A stretch of 64,000 nt of DNA from Xanthobacteraceae bacterium (GTDB lineage Bacteria; Pseudomonadota; Alphaproteobacteria; Rhizobiales; Xanthobacteraceae). The stretch spans positions 62,001-126,000 of the forward strand of contig JAIENY010000005.1 of assembly GCA_019750915.1 (NCBI GenBank). The letters are read 5' to 3'. The position numbers and the translations under genes are program-made. Shown piece by piece: positions 22,379 through 31,020 of this stretch (position 1 is its first letter; each line of letters begins with the position of its first letter). The notes below the pieces were generated by a model. It saw nothing but the letters and a program-made list of their open reading frames with translations, did not search any database and was not told the origin of the DNA.

Positions 22379-24847
22379 TTACATCGCTTTCCAATCGCCG
22401 GCCGCTTCGAATGCGGCAGCGGCCTGATAAATAGTCGATTCGGCCCAGTATTTCCCGACCAGCATGCAACCCACAGGCAGACCATCGGACATACCGCAGG
22501 GAATTGACATGGCCGGGTGCCCCGTCACATTAAAGGGCGCGGTGTTCTCCAGCATTTCGAACGCTCTCTTCAGAACCATCGCCAGCGGCGCATCAGGCGA
22601 CGGCATCGGCTGCGCTTTCATCGCTGTTGTCGGCATCATGAGCAGATCATACGCGCCGAGCATCTGGTCATAAGCCGCACGCAGCTTCCTCGCGAGATTT
22701 TGCGCCTTGGAATAGTAGTGGCCTCGATAGTGGCGTTGAAAGTATTCGCCGGTGAACATCGTGATTTTGAGGCTTTCGGACAGCTCATCACTCCGACTTG
22801 GCCAACTCGCGTGGTGATCGAGCAGCGAAGTGGTATAGAGCCCTTTCCAGCCCGTGCCCATTCCGTTGCCCTTCATCATCTGGTTGGTCGACCCCTCCGC
22901 AGCAATGGCAAGCCAGATCGGCATGGCCTTGTTGTGCATCGGGATGGAGACTTCATCGACAGTCGCGCCCAATTTGCGGAACAGATCGCCCGCACGACGC
23001 ACGCACGCGTCCACATCCGGCTCCGATTCAGGGCGACCGAACCCTTCCCGCACAATCGCAATGCGCAAACCGCGCACGCCGCGCGCAAGCGCCGAGGTGT
23101 AACGATCGGTCTGAGGGGCATATTGCCGCGGATCGAGTGCGTCCTCACCCGCCAGCACCTCAAGGAAAAGAGCATTATCGGCCACGGTCATCGTCATTGG
23201 ACCGGTATGATCAATCGTGTTTTCAATCGGCATCACGCCCGTATAAGGCACAAGACCGTGTGTCGCCTTCATGCCATAGCAACCGCTGAATGATGCGGGC
23301 ATCCGGATCGAGCCACCCTGATCGCCGCCGATGGCCATATCCACTTCGCCAGCAACCAGCACCGCAGCGGATCCCGACGACGATCCTCCAGCTGAATATC
23401 CATGCCGGTGAGGATTATGAACCAGCCCCGTTGAATTGGTGTGGCTCCCACCCGACAGGCAGAAGTGTTCGCAATGGGTTTTACCGACAATGGTGCCGCC
23501 GGCATCGAGAATGCGGGTCACGATAGTCGCATCGACGTCAGGCGTGTAGCCCTTCAGAGTCGATGAGCCGTTCATCATCGGCACACCAGCCACGCAGACA
23601 TTATCCTTGATCGCGATCGTCTTGCCAGCGAGCGGCCCGCGCGGCGCGCCCCTGATCTCTGACTTCACATACCAGGCGTTGAACGGATTTTCCTCCGCTG
23701 ATGGACGATAACCCGCAGTGCGCGGATAACTGACGCTCGGCACGTTGTCCGGCATCGCGTCCAGCTCGTCGTAGCGCCGCATCGATCCTTCCATCTGAAC
23801 CAGAAATTCCGCGAGACGCTCGTCCGACAGGCTCATCCCAAAATCCTGGGCGATCGCCTTGAGCTGGCGAAGTGTGGGACGTTTAACGGACATACGGACA
23901 GGTCTTTCCGAATCGACTGGAGGGACGAGAGTTGAGCGCGAATGAATTGTCGCAGGCCGGACTCCGGACGGCGCCATTTTCTCCTGCGCAACCGGTCTTG
24001 CTACGGGCGCCGATGGTTGGGTGGCAGAATTCGGTGGCGGCTGTATCGATCCGCTGCCGGCGACACTCGCGCCTTTGCCATTCCCCTGATGGGGACCGGT
24101 CTTGTTCGGACCCGCGGTTCCGTCACTCTTGAATCCAGTGAAATCATCGATCAGCGCCGAGTTGTCCAGCGAAGGATCGTCAATCACGCCCGCTATCTGG
24201 CCCTTTTTCATGATCAGAACACGATCCGCGAGGCCAGTGATGAATTCCAGGTTCTGTTCGATCAGAAGGACGGAAAGTCCGCGCTCGCGACTCAGCTCGC
24301 GCAGCTTCTCCTCGATCGTATCCACGATCGACGGCTGAATGCCTTCAGTCGGCTCATCGAGCAACACGATCTGTGGATCGCTGATCAGACAGCGAGCAAG
24401 CGCCAGTAGCTGCTGCTCACCACCGGAGAGAGCACCGCCTTGCCGATCCAGAAGGCGTTCCAACTGAGGAAATTCACGCAGGATCGCAGCCATCGCATCA
24501 TTCTCGTCGTCCGAGCCGTGCGAAGCGATACCCATGCGCAGATTGTCGCGCACGGAAAGTGTGGGAAATATTCCTCGTCCTTGCGGCACATACCCGATGC
24601 CGAGGCGAGATCGGCCATGGCTGGACTCCCGAGTGACATCGAGACCGTCGAATGTAATCGATCCGCCGGTTACAGGAATGAGTCCCATCACTGTCTTGAG
24701 CAAAGTCGATTTGCCCATTCCGTTATGGCCGAGAATTCCGACAATCTCGCCCTCATGAATTGCGAAATCGAGGCCATGCAGGATTGGCACCCGACCGTAA
24801 CCGGATCGCAGTCCCTTAACCTCCAGAATAACCGGCGCGTCGCTCAA
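22379..24847 (-). CDS. LivF/UrtE-type ABC ATPase fused to an amidase
   Basis: A single 822-residue frame. Residues 1-240 are a complete LivF-type ATPase: Walker A GHNGMGKST (40-48), signature LSGGEQQ (140-146), Walker B VLLDEP (161-166). Residues about 240-318 are a low-complexity Pro/Ala/Ser/Gly linker. Residues 319-822 are a full amidase, with Lys414, AGGSSSGS (486-493) and Ser513 as catalytic residues. The start is TTG 24847 overlapping the livG stop (TTGA), with translational coupling. Met319 (23893), with GGAAAG ten bases upstream, could also act as an internal start giving a free amidase. A fusion of importer ATPase and hydrolase would place amide cleavage at the transporter. The frame is uninterrupted. 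Confidence 0.9.
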   Translation of the reverse strand: MSDAPVILEVKGLRSGYGRVPILHGLDFAIHEGEIVGILGHNGMGKSTLLKTVMGLIPVTGGSITFDGLDVTRESSHGRSRLGIGYVPQGRGIFPTLSVRDNLRMGIASHGSDDENDAMAAILREFPQLERLLDRQGGALSGGEQQLLALARCLISDPQIVLLDEPTEGIQPSIVDTIEEKLRELSRERGLSVLLIEQNLEFITGLADRVLIMKKGQIAGVIDDPSLDNSALIDDFTGFKSDGTAGPNKTGPHQGNGKGASVAGSGSIQPPPNSATQPSAPVARPVAQEKMAPSGVRPATIHSRSTLVPPVDSERPVRMSVKRPTLRQLKAIAQDFGMSLSDERLAEFLVQMEGSMRRYDELDAMPDNVPSVSYPRTAGYRPSAEENPFNAWYVKSEIRGAPRGPLAGKTIAIKDNVCVAGVPMMNGSSTLKGYTPDVDATIVTRILDAGGTIVGKTHCEHFCLSGGSHTNSTGLVHNPHRHGYSAGGSSSGSAAVLVAGEVDMAIGGDQGGSIRMPASFSGCYGMKATHGLVPYTGVMPIENTIDHTGPMTMTVADNALFLEVLAGEDALDPRQYAPQTDRYTSALARGVRGLRIAIVREGFGRPESEPDVDACVRRAGDLFRKLGATVDEVSIPMHNKAMPIWLAIAAEGSTNQMMKGNGMGTGWKGLYTTSLLDHHASWPSRSDELSESLKITMFTGEYFQRHYRGHYYSKAQNLARKLRAAYDQMLGAYDLLMMPTTAMKAQPMPSPDAPLAMVLKRAFEMLENTAPFNVTGHPAMSIPCGMSDGLPVGCMLVGKYWAESTIYQAAAAFEAAGDWKAM

Positions 24848-25563
24848 TGCTTGTGTCCCAGATAAACGTCGCGAACGACGGGATCGGCCGACACCACATC
24901 CATGGTATCCTCGATCAGGATTGTGCCGCGGTGAAAAACGGTGACCTTCTGCGCAATCGCGCGGATGAAGTTCATATCGTGTTCGACGATGACCAGGCTA
25001 GCGGTCTTGTTGATCTCGCGGATCAGTTCGGCGGTGAAAAAGGTTTCTTCATCGGTCATGCCGGCGGCCGGCTCGTCCAGCAGCACAAGCCATGGCTCTG
25101 CGGCAATCACCATAGCCAGCTCGACCCATTGTCGCTGTCCGTGCGCCAGCGCACCGACGGTCCGTCCGCGAAGATCGCCAAGTCTGACCCGTTCCAGCGT
25201 CTCCGCCGTCACGACCTGCGCTCGGCGCGCATCGTGCCAGCGGCGGCAGGCGAGCCAGACATTTTCCTCAACTGTCAGACCGTCGAACACATTCGGAATC
25301 TGCGTCTTGATTCCCACGCCAAGCTGCGAAACCTGATGAGGATCGAAGCCCGTGGTGTCGGTGTCGCGGATCATAACGGTGCCGCCGGACGGCTTGAGTT
25401 GACCGGTTAGACATTTGAAAAAAGTGCTTTTCCCGGCGCCGTTGGGGCCGATCAGGCAGCGCAACTCGCCTGCGTAAAGCCTAAAGTTGACCTGATCGTT
25501 GGCAACGACGCCACCGAAACGCATTGACAGATCACTGGTTTGAACGACCACCTCGCGTCGCAT
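24844..25563 (-). CDS. LivG/UrtD-type ABC transporter ATPase
   Basis: 239-residue ATPase with Walker A GPNGAGKST, Walker B LVLLDEPAAGM, the LivG-type signature LAHGQRQWVELAM and the switch histidine in VIVEHDMNF. ATG 25563 (MRREVVVQTSDLSM) follows the permease stop by four bases; an open frame continues upstream but lies within the permease gene. The alanine-histidine-glycine signature and size fit UrtD of urea/amide transporters. Operon: binding protein, LivH, LivM, this gene, ATPase-amidase, amidase. Confidence 0.92.
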   Translation of the reverse strand: MRREVVVQTSDLSMRFGGVVANDQVNFRLYAGELRCLIGPNGAGKSTFFKCLTGQLKPSGGTVMIRDTDTTGFDPHQVSQLGVGIKTQIPNVFDGLTVEENVWLACRRWHDARRAQVVTAETLERVRLGDLRGRTVGALAHGQRQWVELAMVIAAEPWLVLLDEPAAGMTDEETFFTAELIREINKTASLVIVEHDMNFIRAIAQKVTVFHRGTILIEDTMDVVSADPVVRDVYLGHKH

Positions 25564-25567
25564 CGAT

Positions 25568-26620
25568 TTACTCCGCCGGCTGCATCGTTTGGCGTCCGCG
25601 CCGCCGGTTACGCATTCGATGACGGCGCCCTCCCTTGCGACGCCCCAACCGAGATGCGATGTCCGCAACAGCGGGCACAACCCCGCGGGGCAATAACAGC
25701 ACAAACAGGATCAAGACCAATCCCAGCACCATGTTACTGTTGAAATAGGATTGCGTGCCGAGCCACGAAGTGAGCCAGAACACCCCGAACGCACCAAGGA
25801 TCGGACCCAGCAGAGTGCCGCGCCCGCCGACAATCACCCATATGATGGCTTGCGCGGCATAAGTCAGGTTGAATAGATCCGGTGTCACACGCCCAATTCC
25901 GTTGGCGACCAGCACACCACCGACGGCGGCGATCCCTCCACCAACCGAGAACAGACCAAGCTTGTACAGCCGGGCATCATAACCGAGCAGTTCCGCACGC
26001 GTTTCATTTTCCCGAATTGCGCTGCAGACACGACCGAAATGGCTTCGCGTCAGCCAGACACAACCGAAATAACACAGCAACAGAGTCCCCATGGATACGT
26101 AGAAAACCTGCTGCGGAAACAGCATCATTTTCGCATCCCACGGAATCTGCAACGGCGGCACCGAGGTTCCGTTGAAACCGCCGAGCAGTGCCTTTCCAAT
26201 CTTGTATTCTGGGCCGGATGTCCGACGCAGCAGATTGAAAATGATGAGCGTCACCGTCAACGTTATCACGCCGAGGTAGACGTCGCTGATACGGCCAAAG
26301 AACATAAAGTAACCGAGAACCGCGGCCAATATCGCGCCAGCGGCGATCGCGATGACGATGGCGCTCGCAGTATCACCGAAATTCTGCGCGGCAATTGCAT
26401 AGGCATACGCTCCGATACCGAAGAACGCCGTCTGACCGAAGCAAAGGATGCCGCCATAACCCCACACCAACCCCAGACTCAGCGCCAGCAGGGCAAGACC
26501 GATCGCAGTCGTGAGATTGATGATAGTGAACAACTGCAATACGTGCGGCGCACCGAACATCACGATGAGTCCGATGACTGCGATCGCAATTAATCCGCCG
26601 TTGGATTGTCTATGCTTCAT
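25568..26620 (-). CDS. LivM/UrtC-type ABC transporter permease
   Basis: 350-residue inner-membrane permease with about nine to ten membrane segments, containing GLVWGYGGILCFGQTAFFGIGAY-type transport motifs (LCFGQTAFFGIGAYAYA) and VIVGGRGTLLGPILGAF. The C-terminus is unusually basic (RLGRRKGGRRHRMRNRRRGR), probably cytoplasmic. It overlaps the LivH stop by four bases (ATGA at 26617-26620). UrtC-like by sequence flavour and gene order. Confidence 0.92.
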   Translation of the reverse strand: MKHRQSNGGLIAIAVIGLIVMFGAPHVLQLFTIINLTTAIGLALLALSLGLVWGYGGILCFGQTAFFGIGAYAYAIAAQNFGDTASAIVIAIAAGAILAAVLGYFMFFGRISDVYLGVITLTVTLIIFNLLRRTSGPEYKIGKALLGGFNGTSVPPLQIPWDAKMMLFPQQVFYVSMGTLLLCYFGCVWLTRSHFGRVCSAIRENETRAELLGYDARLYKLGLFSVGGGIAAVGGVLVANGIGRVTPDLFNLTYAAQAIIWVIVGGRGTLLGPILGAFGVFWLTSWLGTQSYFNSNMVLGLVLILFVLLLPRGVVPAVADIASRLGRRKGGRRHRMRNRRRGRQTMQPAE

Positions 26621-27486
26621 AGGCTCTTTCGGAAGAAGCGACCGGTAATGCCATTGGGCATCAGCCGCAACAGCACGATCGCGGCACCCAGCAGGGCAAC
26701 CTCGCCAACTGTGGGACCAGTAAGAAACGTAACGATGCCGTTCATTGCGCCGAGCAACACAGCAGCCGTTGCCGTGCCAGCAAGAATAGCCGTGCCGCCG
26801 CTAATGACGGTGATAAAGGCCTTTGCGATGTAAGTCGCGCCGATCGTCGGCACCACTCCGGTGATAGGCGCGAGGACGCCGCCAGCCAGACCCGCCACGG
26901 CAGAGCCAAGACCGAACGTAATCATATAGATCTGGCTGGTGGATACGCCGAGCGCGGCAGCCATTTCCGCGCGCTGCATCGTGCCGCGTGCCAACAAGCC
27001 GAGCTTGCTATAACGCAGCACAGCAAAGACACCCCCAAACAGCGCCAGCGTCAACAGGATCAGAAACAGCTCATATCCGCTGGACGCATAGTCTCCAATT
27101 GTCACCGCGCCGATTGGCGGTGAAATCGTCGTGGCGGTTTGCGGGCCGAAGATTGCGGTGACGGCTCCGATCAGGAACAGGCTCAGCCCCCACGTCGCCA
27201 GCAACGTGTCCACCGTCCGTCCGTAAAGGAAGCGGATCAACACCCGCTCGACGATCACCCCGATAATGCCGACAACGAGTGGCGCCAGCACCAGCATGGC
27301 AATCCAGATATTCACACCAAGGTTAGTCGAAACGACGACCGTGTAGCCACCAAGCATCAAGAACTCGCCGTGAGCGAGATTGATCACACGCATCATGCCG
27401 AAAATGATCGCCAACCCGAGCCCGATCAGGGCAAGGTTGGCGATTCCGTAGGCTATCTGCAAAACGAAGGCGAAGAAGAAGTCCAA
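26617..27486 (-). CDS. LivH/UrtB-type ABC transporter permease
   Basis: 289-residue permease with about eight hydrophobic segments and landmarks GMMRVINLAHGEFLMLGGY and FITVISGGTAILAGT. The start is TTG 27486 (MDFFFAFVLQIAYG), with AAAGGA about ten bases upstream. It follows the binding-protein gene across a perfect hairpin at 27512-27535 and overlaps the next permease. UrtB-like by similarity of pattern and operon order. Confidence 0.91.
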   Translation of the reverse strand: MDFFFAFVLQIAYGIANLALIGLGLAIIFGMMRVINLAHGEFLMLGGYTVVVSTNLGVNIWIAMLVLAPLVVGIIGVIVERVLIRFLYGRTVDTLLATWGLSLFLIGAVTAIFGPQTATTISPPIGAVTIGDYASSGYELFLILLTLALFGGVFAVLRYSKLGLLARGTMQRAEMAAALGVSTSQIYMITFGLGSAVAGLAGGVLAPITGVVPTIGATYIAKAFITVISGGTAILAGTATAAVLLGAMNGIVTFLTGPTVGEVALLGAAIVLLRLMPNGITGRFFRKSL

Positions 27487-27511
27487 GAGAGGCTGATCCT
27501 TTCAGCGAAGG

Positions 27512-27535
27512 CGGGCCCGCAATATCGCGGGCCCG
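27512..27535. other. Intercistronic hairpin after amide-binding-protein gene
   Basis: CGGGCCCGC and GCGGGCCCG form a perfect 9-bp stem with a 6-base loop (AATATC) between the binding-protein stop and the permease start. No T-run follows on the minus strand. It occupies the same place as the hairpin at 18105-18132 in the other transporter operon, suggesting a shared means of making more binding protein than membrane components. Confidence 0.7.
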
Positions 27536-27540
27536 TAAAT

Positions 27541-28812
27541 TCACTTGATACCCGCGGCTTCCAGACCATTCTCAAAATAGAAGGTCGCCTGATCAGGCTT
27601 TGCCACCAGATCGCAGACCAGCAGTGTGTCACTTGGCGGCTGCGCCGGGAACGACTCCACAATGTGCAGTTTCTGGCTCTTTACCTCCGCCAAATAGATG
27701 TTCTGCAGGAGGTGGTTCGTCTTCGGCTCGATCGTGATCTTTCCGCTCGGACCGTCAATACTGACAGGGCTATGGAGCGCCTTGATGACTGCCATTCGTT
27801 CGGTAGTGCCGGCCTTTCGCACGGCTTCCGCCCACAAATGGACACCCTCATACGACCGCGCGGTCACTTCCGATACATAATTGATCTTCTTGCTGGCGTT
27901 GGCACGCAGATCGGTGATGAACTTCTTGTTTGCGGGTGTATCGACTTCCTCAAAGTAAGCGAACGAGACAAGCATTCCTTCGGATTCTTCCGGCGCGACG
28001 AGGGTGTGCTCACCACCGACAGTGAAGACCGTCGAGGCAATGGGGATCGACTTGTTGAGCCCGACCGCAGCGTACTGGCGATAAAACGAGATGTGCGCGG
28101 CGCCGACCAGCGCCGAGACAATAAAGTCGGGCTTGGCCGCCTCGATCTTCTTGATGGTTGGACCGAAATTCGTCACATCCAGCGGGAAGAACTCAACGTC
28201 AACAGTTGTGCCGCCATTATCCCTGACGTATTTTTTTACCCACTGCGACGTGATCTGCCCATAGTTGTAGTCGGCCGCCAGAACGTAAACCTTCTTGCCC
28301 CACTTCTTCATGGCATAAGGAATAAGCTTCTCGACTGTCTGAGCCGGAGTCGATCCGGTGCAGAACGTGTTGGCGTCGCATACGCCGCCTTCGTAAAACG
28401 TGTTGTAGAAATAAAGCGTCTGGAACCGATCAAGCACGGGCCGGATCGCCTCTCGCGACGCAGAGGTTATGCCACCCTGCACAACATCAACATGCTCGCC
28501 GGCCGCCGCCTGCGTTGCGAACTGGGTATAGAACTGGATCGTGGTTTGCGGATCATACGTAATGAGATCGACCTGACGTCCCAGGAGACCCCCGCCGGCG
28601 TTGATTTCCTTCACCGCAAGCTTGGTCGCCTCAAGCATCGGCGTTCCAAGCAGATCGAGCCCGCCCGATTGATCGAGCAGCGCAGCCATCTTGATGGGCG
28701 CATCGGCGGCACGTGCTGACCGGATGAGCGCAGGAGCCGACATTCCCAACGCCGCTGCGCTGACACCCTTCAAAAGGGTTCTGCGATTCAAAATAATCCC
28801 ACGATTAGGCAT
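27541..28812 (-). CDS. Amide/urea-type periplasmic binding protein (UrtA/FmdD/AmiC-like)
   Basis: 423-residue solute receptor. A Tat-type signal (NRRTLLKGVSAAALGMSAPALI, cut after ARA) precedes a Peripla_BP_5 domain. Patterns KMAALLDQSGGLDLLGTPML, VVQGGITSASREAIRP, FYNTFYEGGVCDANTFCTG, VYVLAADYNYGQ and DVTNFGPTIKKIEAAKPDF fit the amide/urea-binding branch rather than leucine receptors. ATG 28812 has GGAG seven bases upstream. First gene of the amide-transporter/amidase operon, 53 bases after the flotillin gene on the same strand. Confidence 0.92.
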   Translation of the reverse strand: MPNRGIILNRRTLLKGVSAAALGMSAPALIRSARAADAPIKMAALLDQSGGLDLLGTPMLEATKLAVKEINAGGGLLGRQVDLITYDPQTTIQFYTQFATQAAAGEHVDVVQGGITSASREAIRPVLDRFQTLYFYNTFYEGGVCDANTFCTGSTPAQTVEKLIPYAMKKWGKKVYVLAADYNYGQITSQWVKKYVRDNGGTTVDVEFFPLDVTNFGPTIKKIEAAKPDFIVSALVGAAHISFYRQYAAVGLNKSIPIASTVFTVGGEHTLVAPEESEGMLVSFAYFEEVDTPANKKFITDLRANASKKINYVSEVTARSYEGVHLWAEAVRKAGTTERMAVIKALHSPVSIDGPSGKITIEPKTNHLLQNIYLAEVKSQKLHIVESFPAQPPSDTLLVCDLVAKPDQATFYFENGLEAAGIK

Positions 28813-28865
28813 TACAAATCTCCAGTGTTGATCCAGGGCGTCGTCGCCGCCGTTCCGTTACGTTG

Positions 28866-30476
28866 CTATTTTCCATCAGTTTTTGATGCAGGAGGCGGAT
28901 TGCGAGCGCCGCCGTCAAACACATTTCCGGTCGCCTGTGCGATACCCGACCCGATGTTGATGCCGATTTCCTCGCCAAGCTTTTGTATGGCCGGCAATTG
29001 CAACGCCATGGAGAGAATGCCGTCGACGACCTGATTGACGACAGGGCCGCCTGCACCGTTCGTTCCACCACTGGAAGTCGGACCGAAACCTGTGACGTGA
29101 TTGATGCGGATCGAATCGATCTTCTCCGCGGGCTTCACCATTTCGCGTACAATCTGCGGAAGGGCTTCGATCTTGGCGAGATCCACCTTCATCTGGACAA
29201 TACCGCTCGACTGAGCGTTTTGCGCAGCGAATATCGCGGCATCTCCTTCGGCCTTCGCAAGAAGCTCGGACCGCGTCGCGCGCGCCTTCATCTCGCTCGC
29301 TTCGGCCTCCGCGGCCGCGATCGCCCGAACCGTCTCGGCTTGCGATTCGACCCTGACGTCGTCGACGGCGGCCTCTTCCTGGGCCCGGATGAGCGCCACA
29401 GCCTTGACGCGCTCAGCCATCGCCGTCTCGCGTGCGGTCGTGACCGCTTCACGTGCGGCAGCTTCCTTCGCCAAGCTCGATTGCGCGGCAGCTTCCGCAA
29501 CAGCTTCCTCTGCCTTCTTCGCAGCCAGTTGAATGTCGGTATCATGCCGCGCGACTTTGACGGACAGATCAGATTGCAGTTCGAGTTCCCGGATGGCACG
29601 GTCGCGCTCAATCTGCTCAGCGCGTACACTTGAATCCCTGTTGATCCTTGCCAGCTCCCGCCGACCTTCCGCGGTGGCCTGGGCCTCTGACGTTTCAGCC
29701 ATCGTTCGTGCGCGATAGGTCTCGACGGCATGCTGTTGCGAAAGCTGGGCTTCTTCTTCTTCCTGCTCGATCAGTAATCGTCGTTTCGCAGCATCGAGAT
29801 GGCTCTGCCGCACCGCAATTTCAGCGCTATTCTCAATCTCGGCGCGCTCGCGCTTGTTGACGGCAATGACCTCAGCAAGCCTGCGCATACCGACGGCATT
29901 GAAGGCGTTGTTCTGATCAAGGGCATGAAACGGGGTCTGATCGAGGCGCGTCAGCGAAACCGCCTCAAGCACCAATCCGTTCTGTTTAAGCCTCTCCTGG
30001 AGAGCTGCACCGACCTCCGCGACATATTTACCGCGATTATCCTGGAGGGAGTCCATCGTGTATTGCGCGGCCACGCTCAGCAGCGCATCCACCAGCTTAC
30101 CGTCCAGAAGATCGGCGAGATCAGCTGCGCGAAACGCCTTGCTGCCCAAGGCCTGGGCTGCGGTCGCCACTCCTTGTTCTGTTGGCTCAACCCGAACGTA
30201 AAACTCCGCGGTCGCATCGATACGCAAACGATCCTGCGTGATGATCGAGCGCTCACCGCGACGCTCGACCTCAAGCCGAACAGTACGCATGTTGATCTCA
30301 GCCACCTTGTGGACAATCGGAAGACTGAGAACACCACCATCGAGAACTACGCGCTGTCCACCAAGGCCCGTCCGAACAAGAGCCACTTCGCGGCTTGCTT
30401 TGATGTAGAAGCGATTGAGAAACAAAATGGCTACAACAAATGCAGCGACAGCAACTAGGCCGACAAACCAGATCAA
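28866..30476 (-). CDS. Flotillin/SPFH-domain membrane protein
   Basis: 536-residue flotillin (YqiK-like). It has an N-terminal membrane anchor (MIWFVGLVAVAAFVVAILFL), an SPFH/band-7 domain (about 25-210: VALVRTGLGGQRVVLDGG, DATAEFYVRVEP) and a long Glu/Ala-rich coiled coil (about 200-430) with EA repeats. The tail is Gly/Ala-rich. Such proteins organise membrane microdomains. The start is TTG 30476, since the anchor begins there. It stands alone upstream of the amide-transporter operon; whether it is linked to it or to the lipid-modification genes on the other side is open. Confidence 0.9.
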   Translation of the reverse strand: MIWFVGLVAVAAFVVAILFLNRFYIKASREVALVRTGLGGQRVVLDGGVLSLPIVHKVAEINMRTVRLEVERRGERSIITQDRLRIDATAEFYVRVEPTEQGVATAAQALGSKAFRAADLADLLDGKLVDALLSVAAQYTMDSLQDNRGKYVAEVGAALQERLKQNGLVLEAVSLTRLDQTPFHALDQNNAFNAVGMRRLAEVIAVNKRERAEIENSAEIAVRQSHLDAAKRRLLIEQEEEEAQLSQQHAVETYRARTMAETSEAQATAEGRRELARINRDSSVRAEQIERDRAIRELELQSDLSVKVARHDTDIQLAAKKAEEAVAEAAAQSSLAKEAAAREAVTTARETAMAERVKAVALIRAQEEAAVDDVRVESQAETVRAIAAAEAEASEMKARATRSELLAKAEGDAAIFAAQNAQSSGIVQMKVDLAKIEALPQIVREMVKPAEKIDSIRINHVTGFGPTSSGGTNGAGGPVVNQVVDGILSMALQLPAIQKLGEEIGINIGSGIAQATGNVFDGGARNPPPASKTDGK

Positions 30477-30847
30477 GACAATAAGCGCCCCTTTATCGCA
30501 TCGGTTTACGGTTGGTCGCAGCTCTTATCGCTGCGATCAAACACCAAAAGGTGATGGGAAACTTATGCTATCGGCCAACGTGATCCATAATGAATTATGC
30601 AGATGACAAGTATCGGCTTTGACCATTGGACGTTCAGTAGTTGCTCTCACCGGAGGCAACGTCGCGTCAAATTTTGTGCACACTGCTTGAAGCTGCGACA
30701 TTGGGGTGCTCTTGCATAAAAACACCCGCTCGGCTGTGTGGTTGATGAAAATTACCTGAAGGATTTTTTAGGCCGACACAGTTACCCGCTGCGCGGTAAC
30801 GTCGCTATCCAGACACGCCGTTTGCGACGATGGTTTTTGGGAGACCG
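30477..30847. other. Gene-poor stretch upstream of flotillin
   Basis: No convincing gene. Two small dyads are visible: TCGCAGC-N7-GCTGCGA (30516-30536), in the likely flotillin leader, and GTTACC-N8-GGTAAC (30781-30800), upstream of the small frame at 30848. A TGATCC at 30581 lacks the matching -10 of the RpoE-type sites found further on. The region probably carries the flotillin promoter, but I cannot place it. Confidence 0.4.
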
Positions 30848-30973
30848 ATGGCTGATAAGGACGATCGAGCAAAGTCAGGTGACGTTGCATCGCTGTTCGA
30901 TGACAATCATGCGCTTTTGCGAGTCATCGAAAATCTCATCGTCCAAGCATTCGCTTGCGCAACCTGTCATTGA
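30848..30973 (+). CDS. Possible 41-residue small protein
   Basis: An open frame beginning MADKDDRAKSGDVASL and ending in AFACATCH, with a good ribosome site (GGGAG five bases before the ATG). The N-terminus is charged, the middle could be an amphipathic helix (NHALLRVIENLIVQAF), and the end carries a CATCH Cys-X2-Cys pattern. I do not recognise a family. It is followed by 47 bases and then the convergent methyltransferase gene. The ribosome site and composition are the only support. Confidence 0.35.
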   Translation: MADKDDRAKSGDVASLFDDNHALLRVIENLIVQAFACATCH

Positions 30974-31020
30974 AAAGCCCGTAATAACAATAGCGGGGCA
31001 CGCCTGATAGCTTCTCTGCC

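Noticed and set aside
20869..24847. Reading the duplicated amidases as a recent mobile-element duplication
   Set aside because: No flanking repeats or transposase remnants; the copies have diverged considerably, so the duplication is old.
27139..28719. 526-codon frame on the plus strand opposite the amide-binding protein and permease
   Set aside because: Antisense to two well-supported genes; composition is that of a shadow frame.
30581..30608. TGATCC upstream of the small frame at 30848 as a fifth RpoE promoter
   Set aside because: At the 16-base spacing the downstream hexamer is ATGACA, not CGTA-like.
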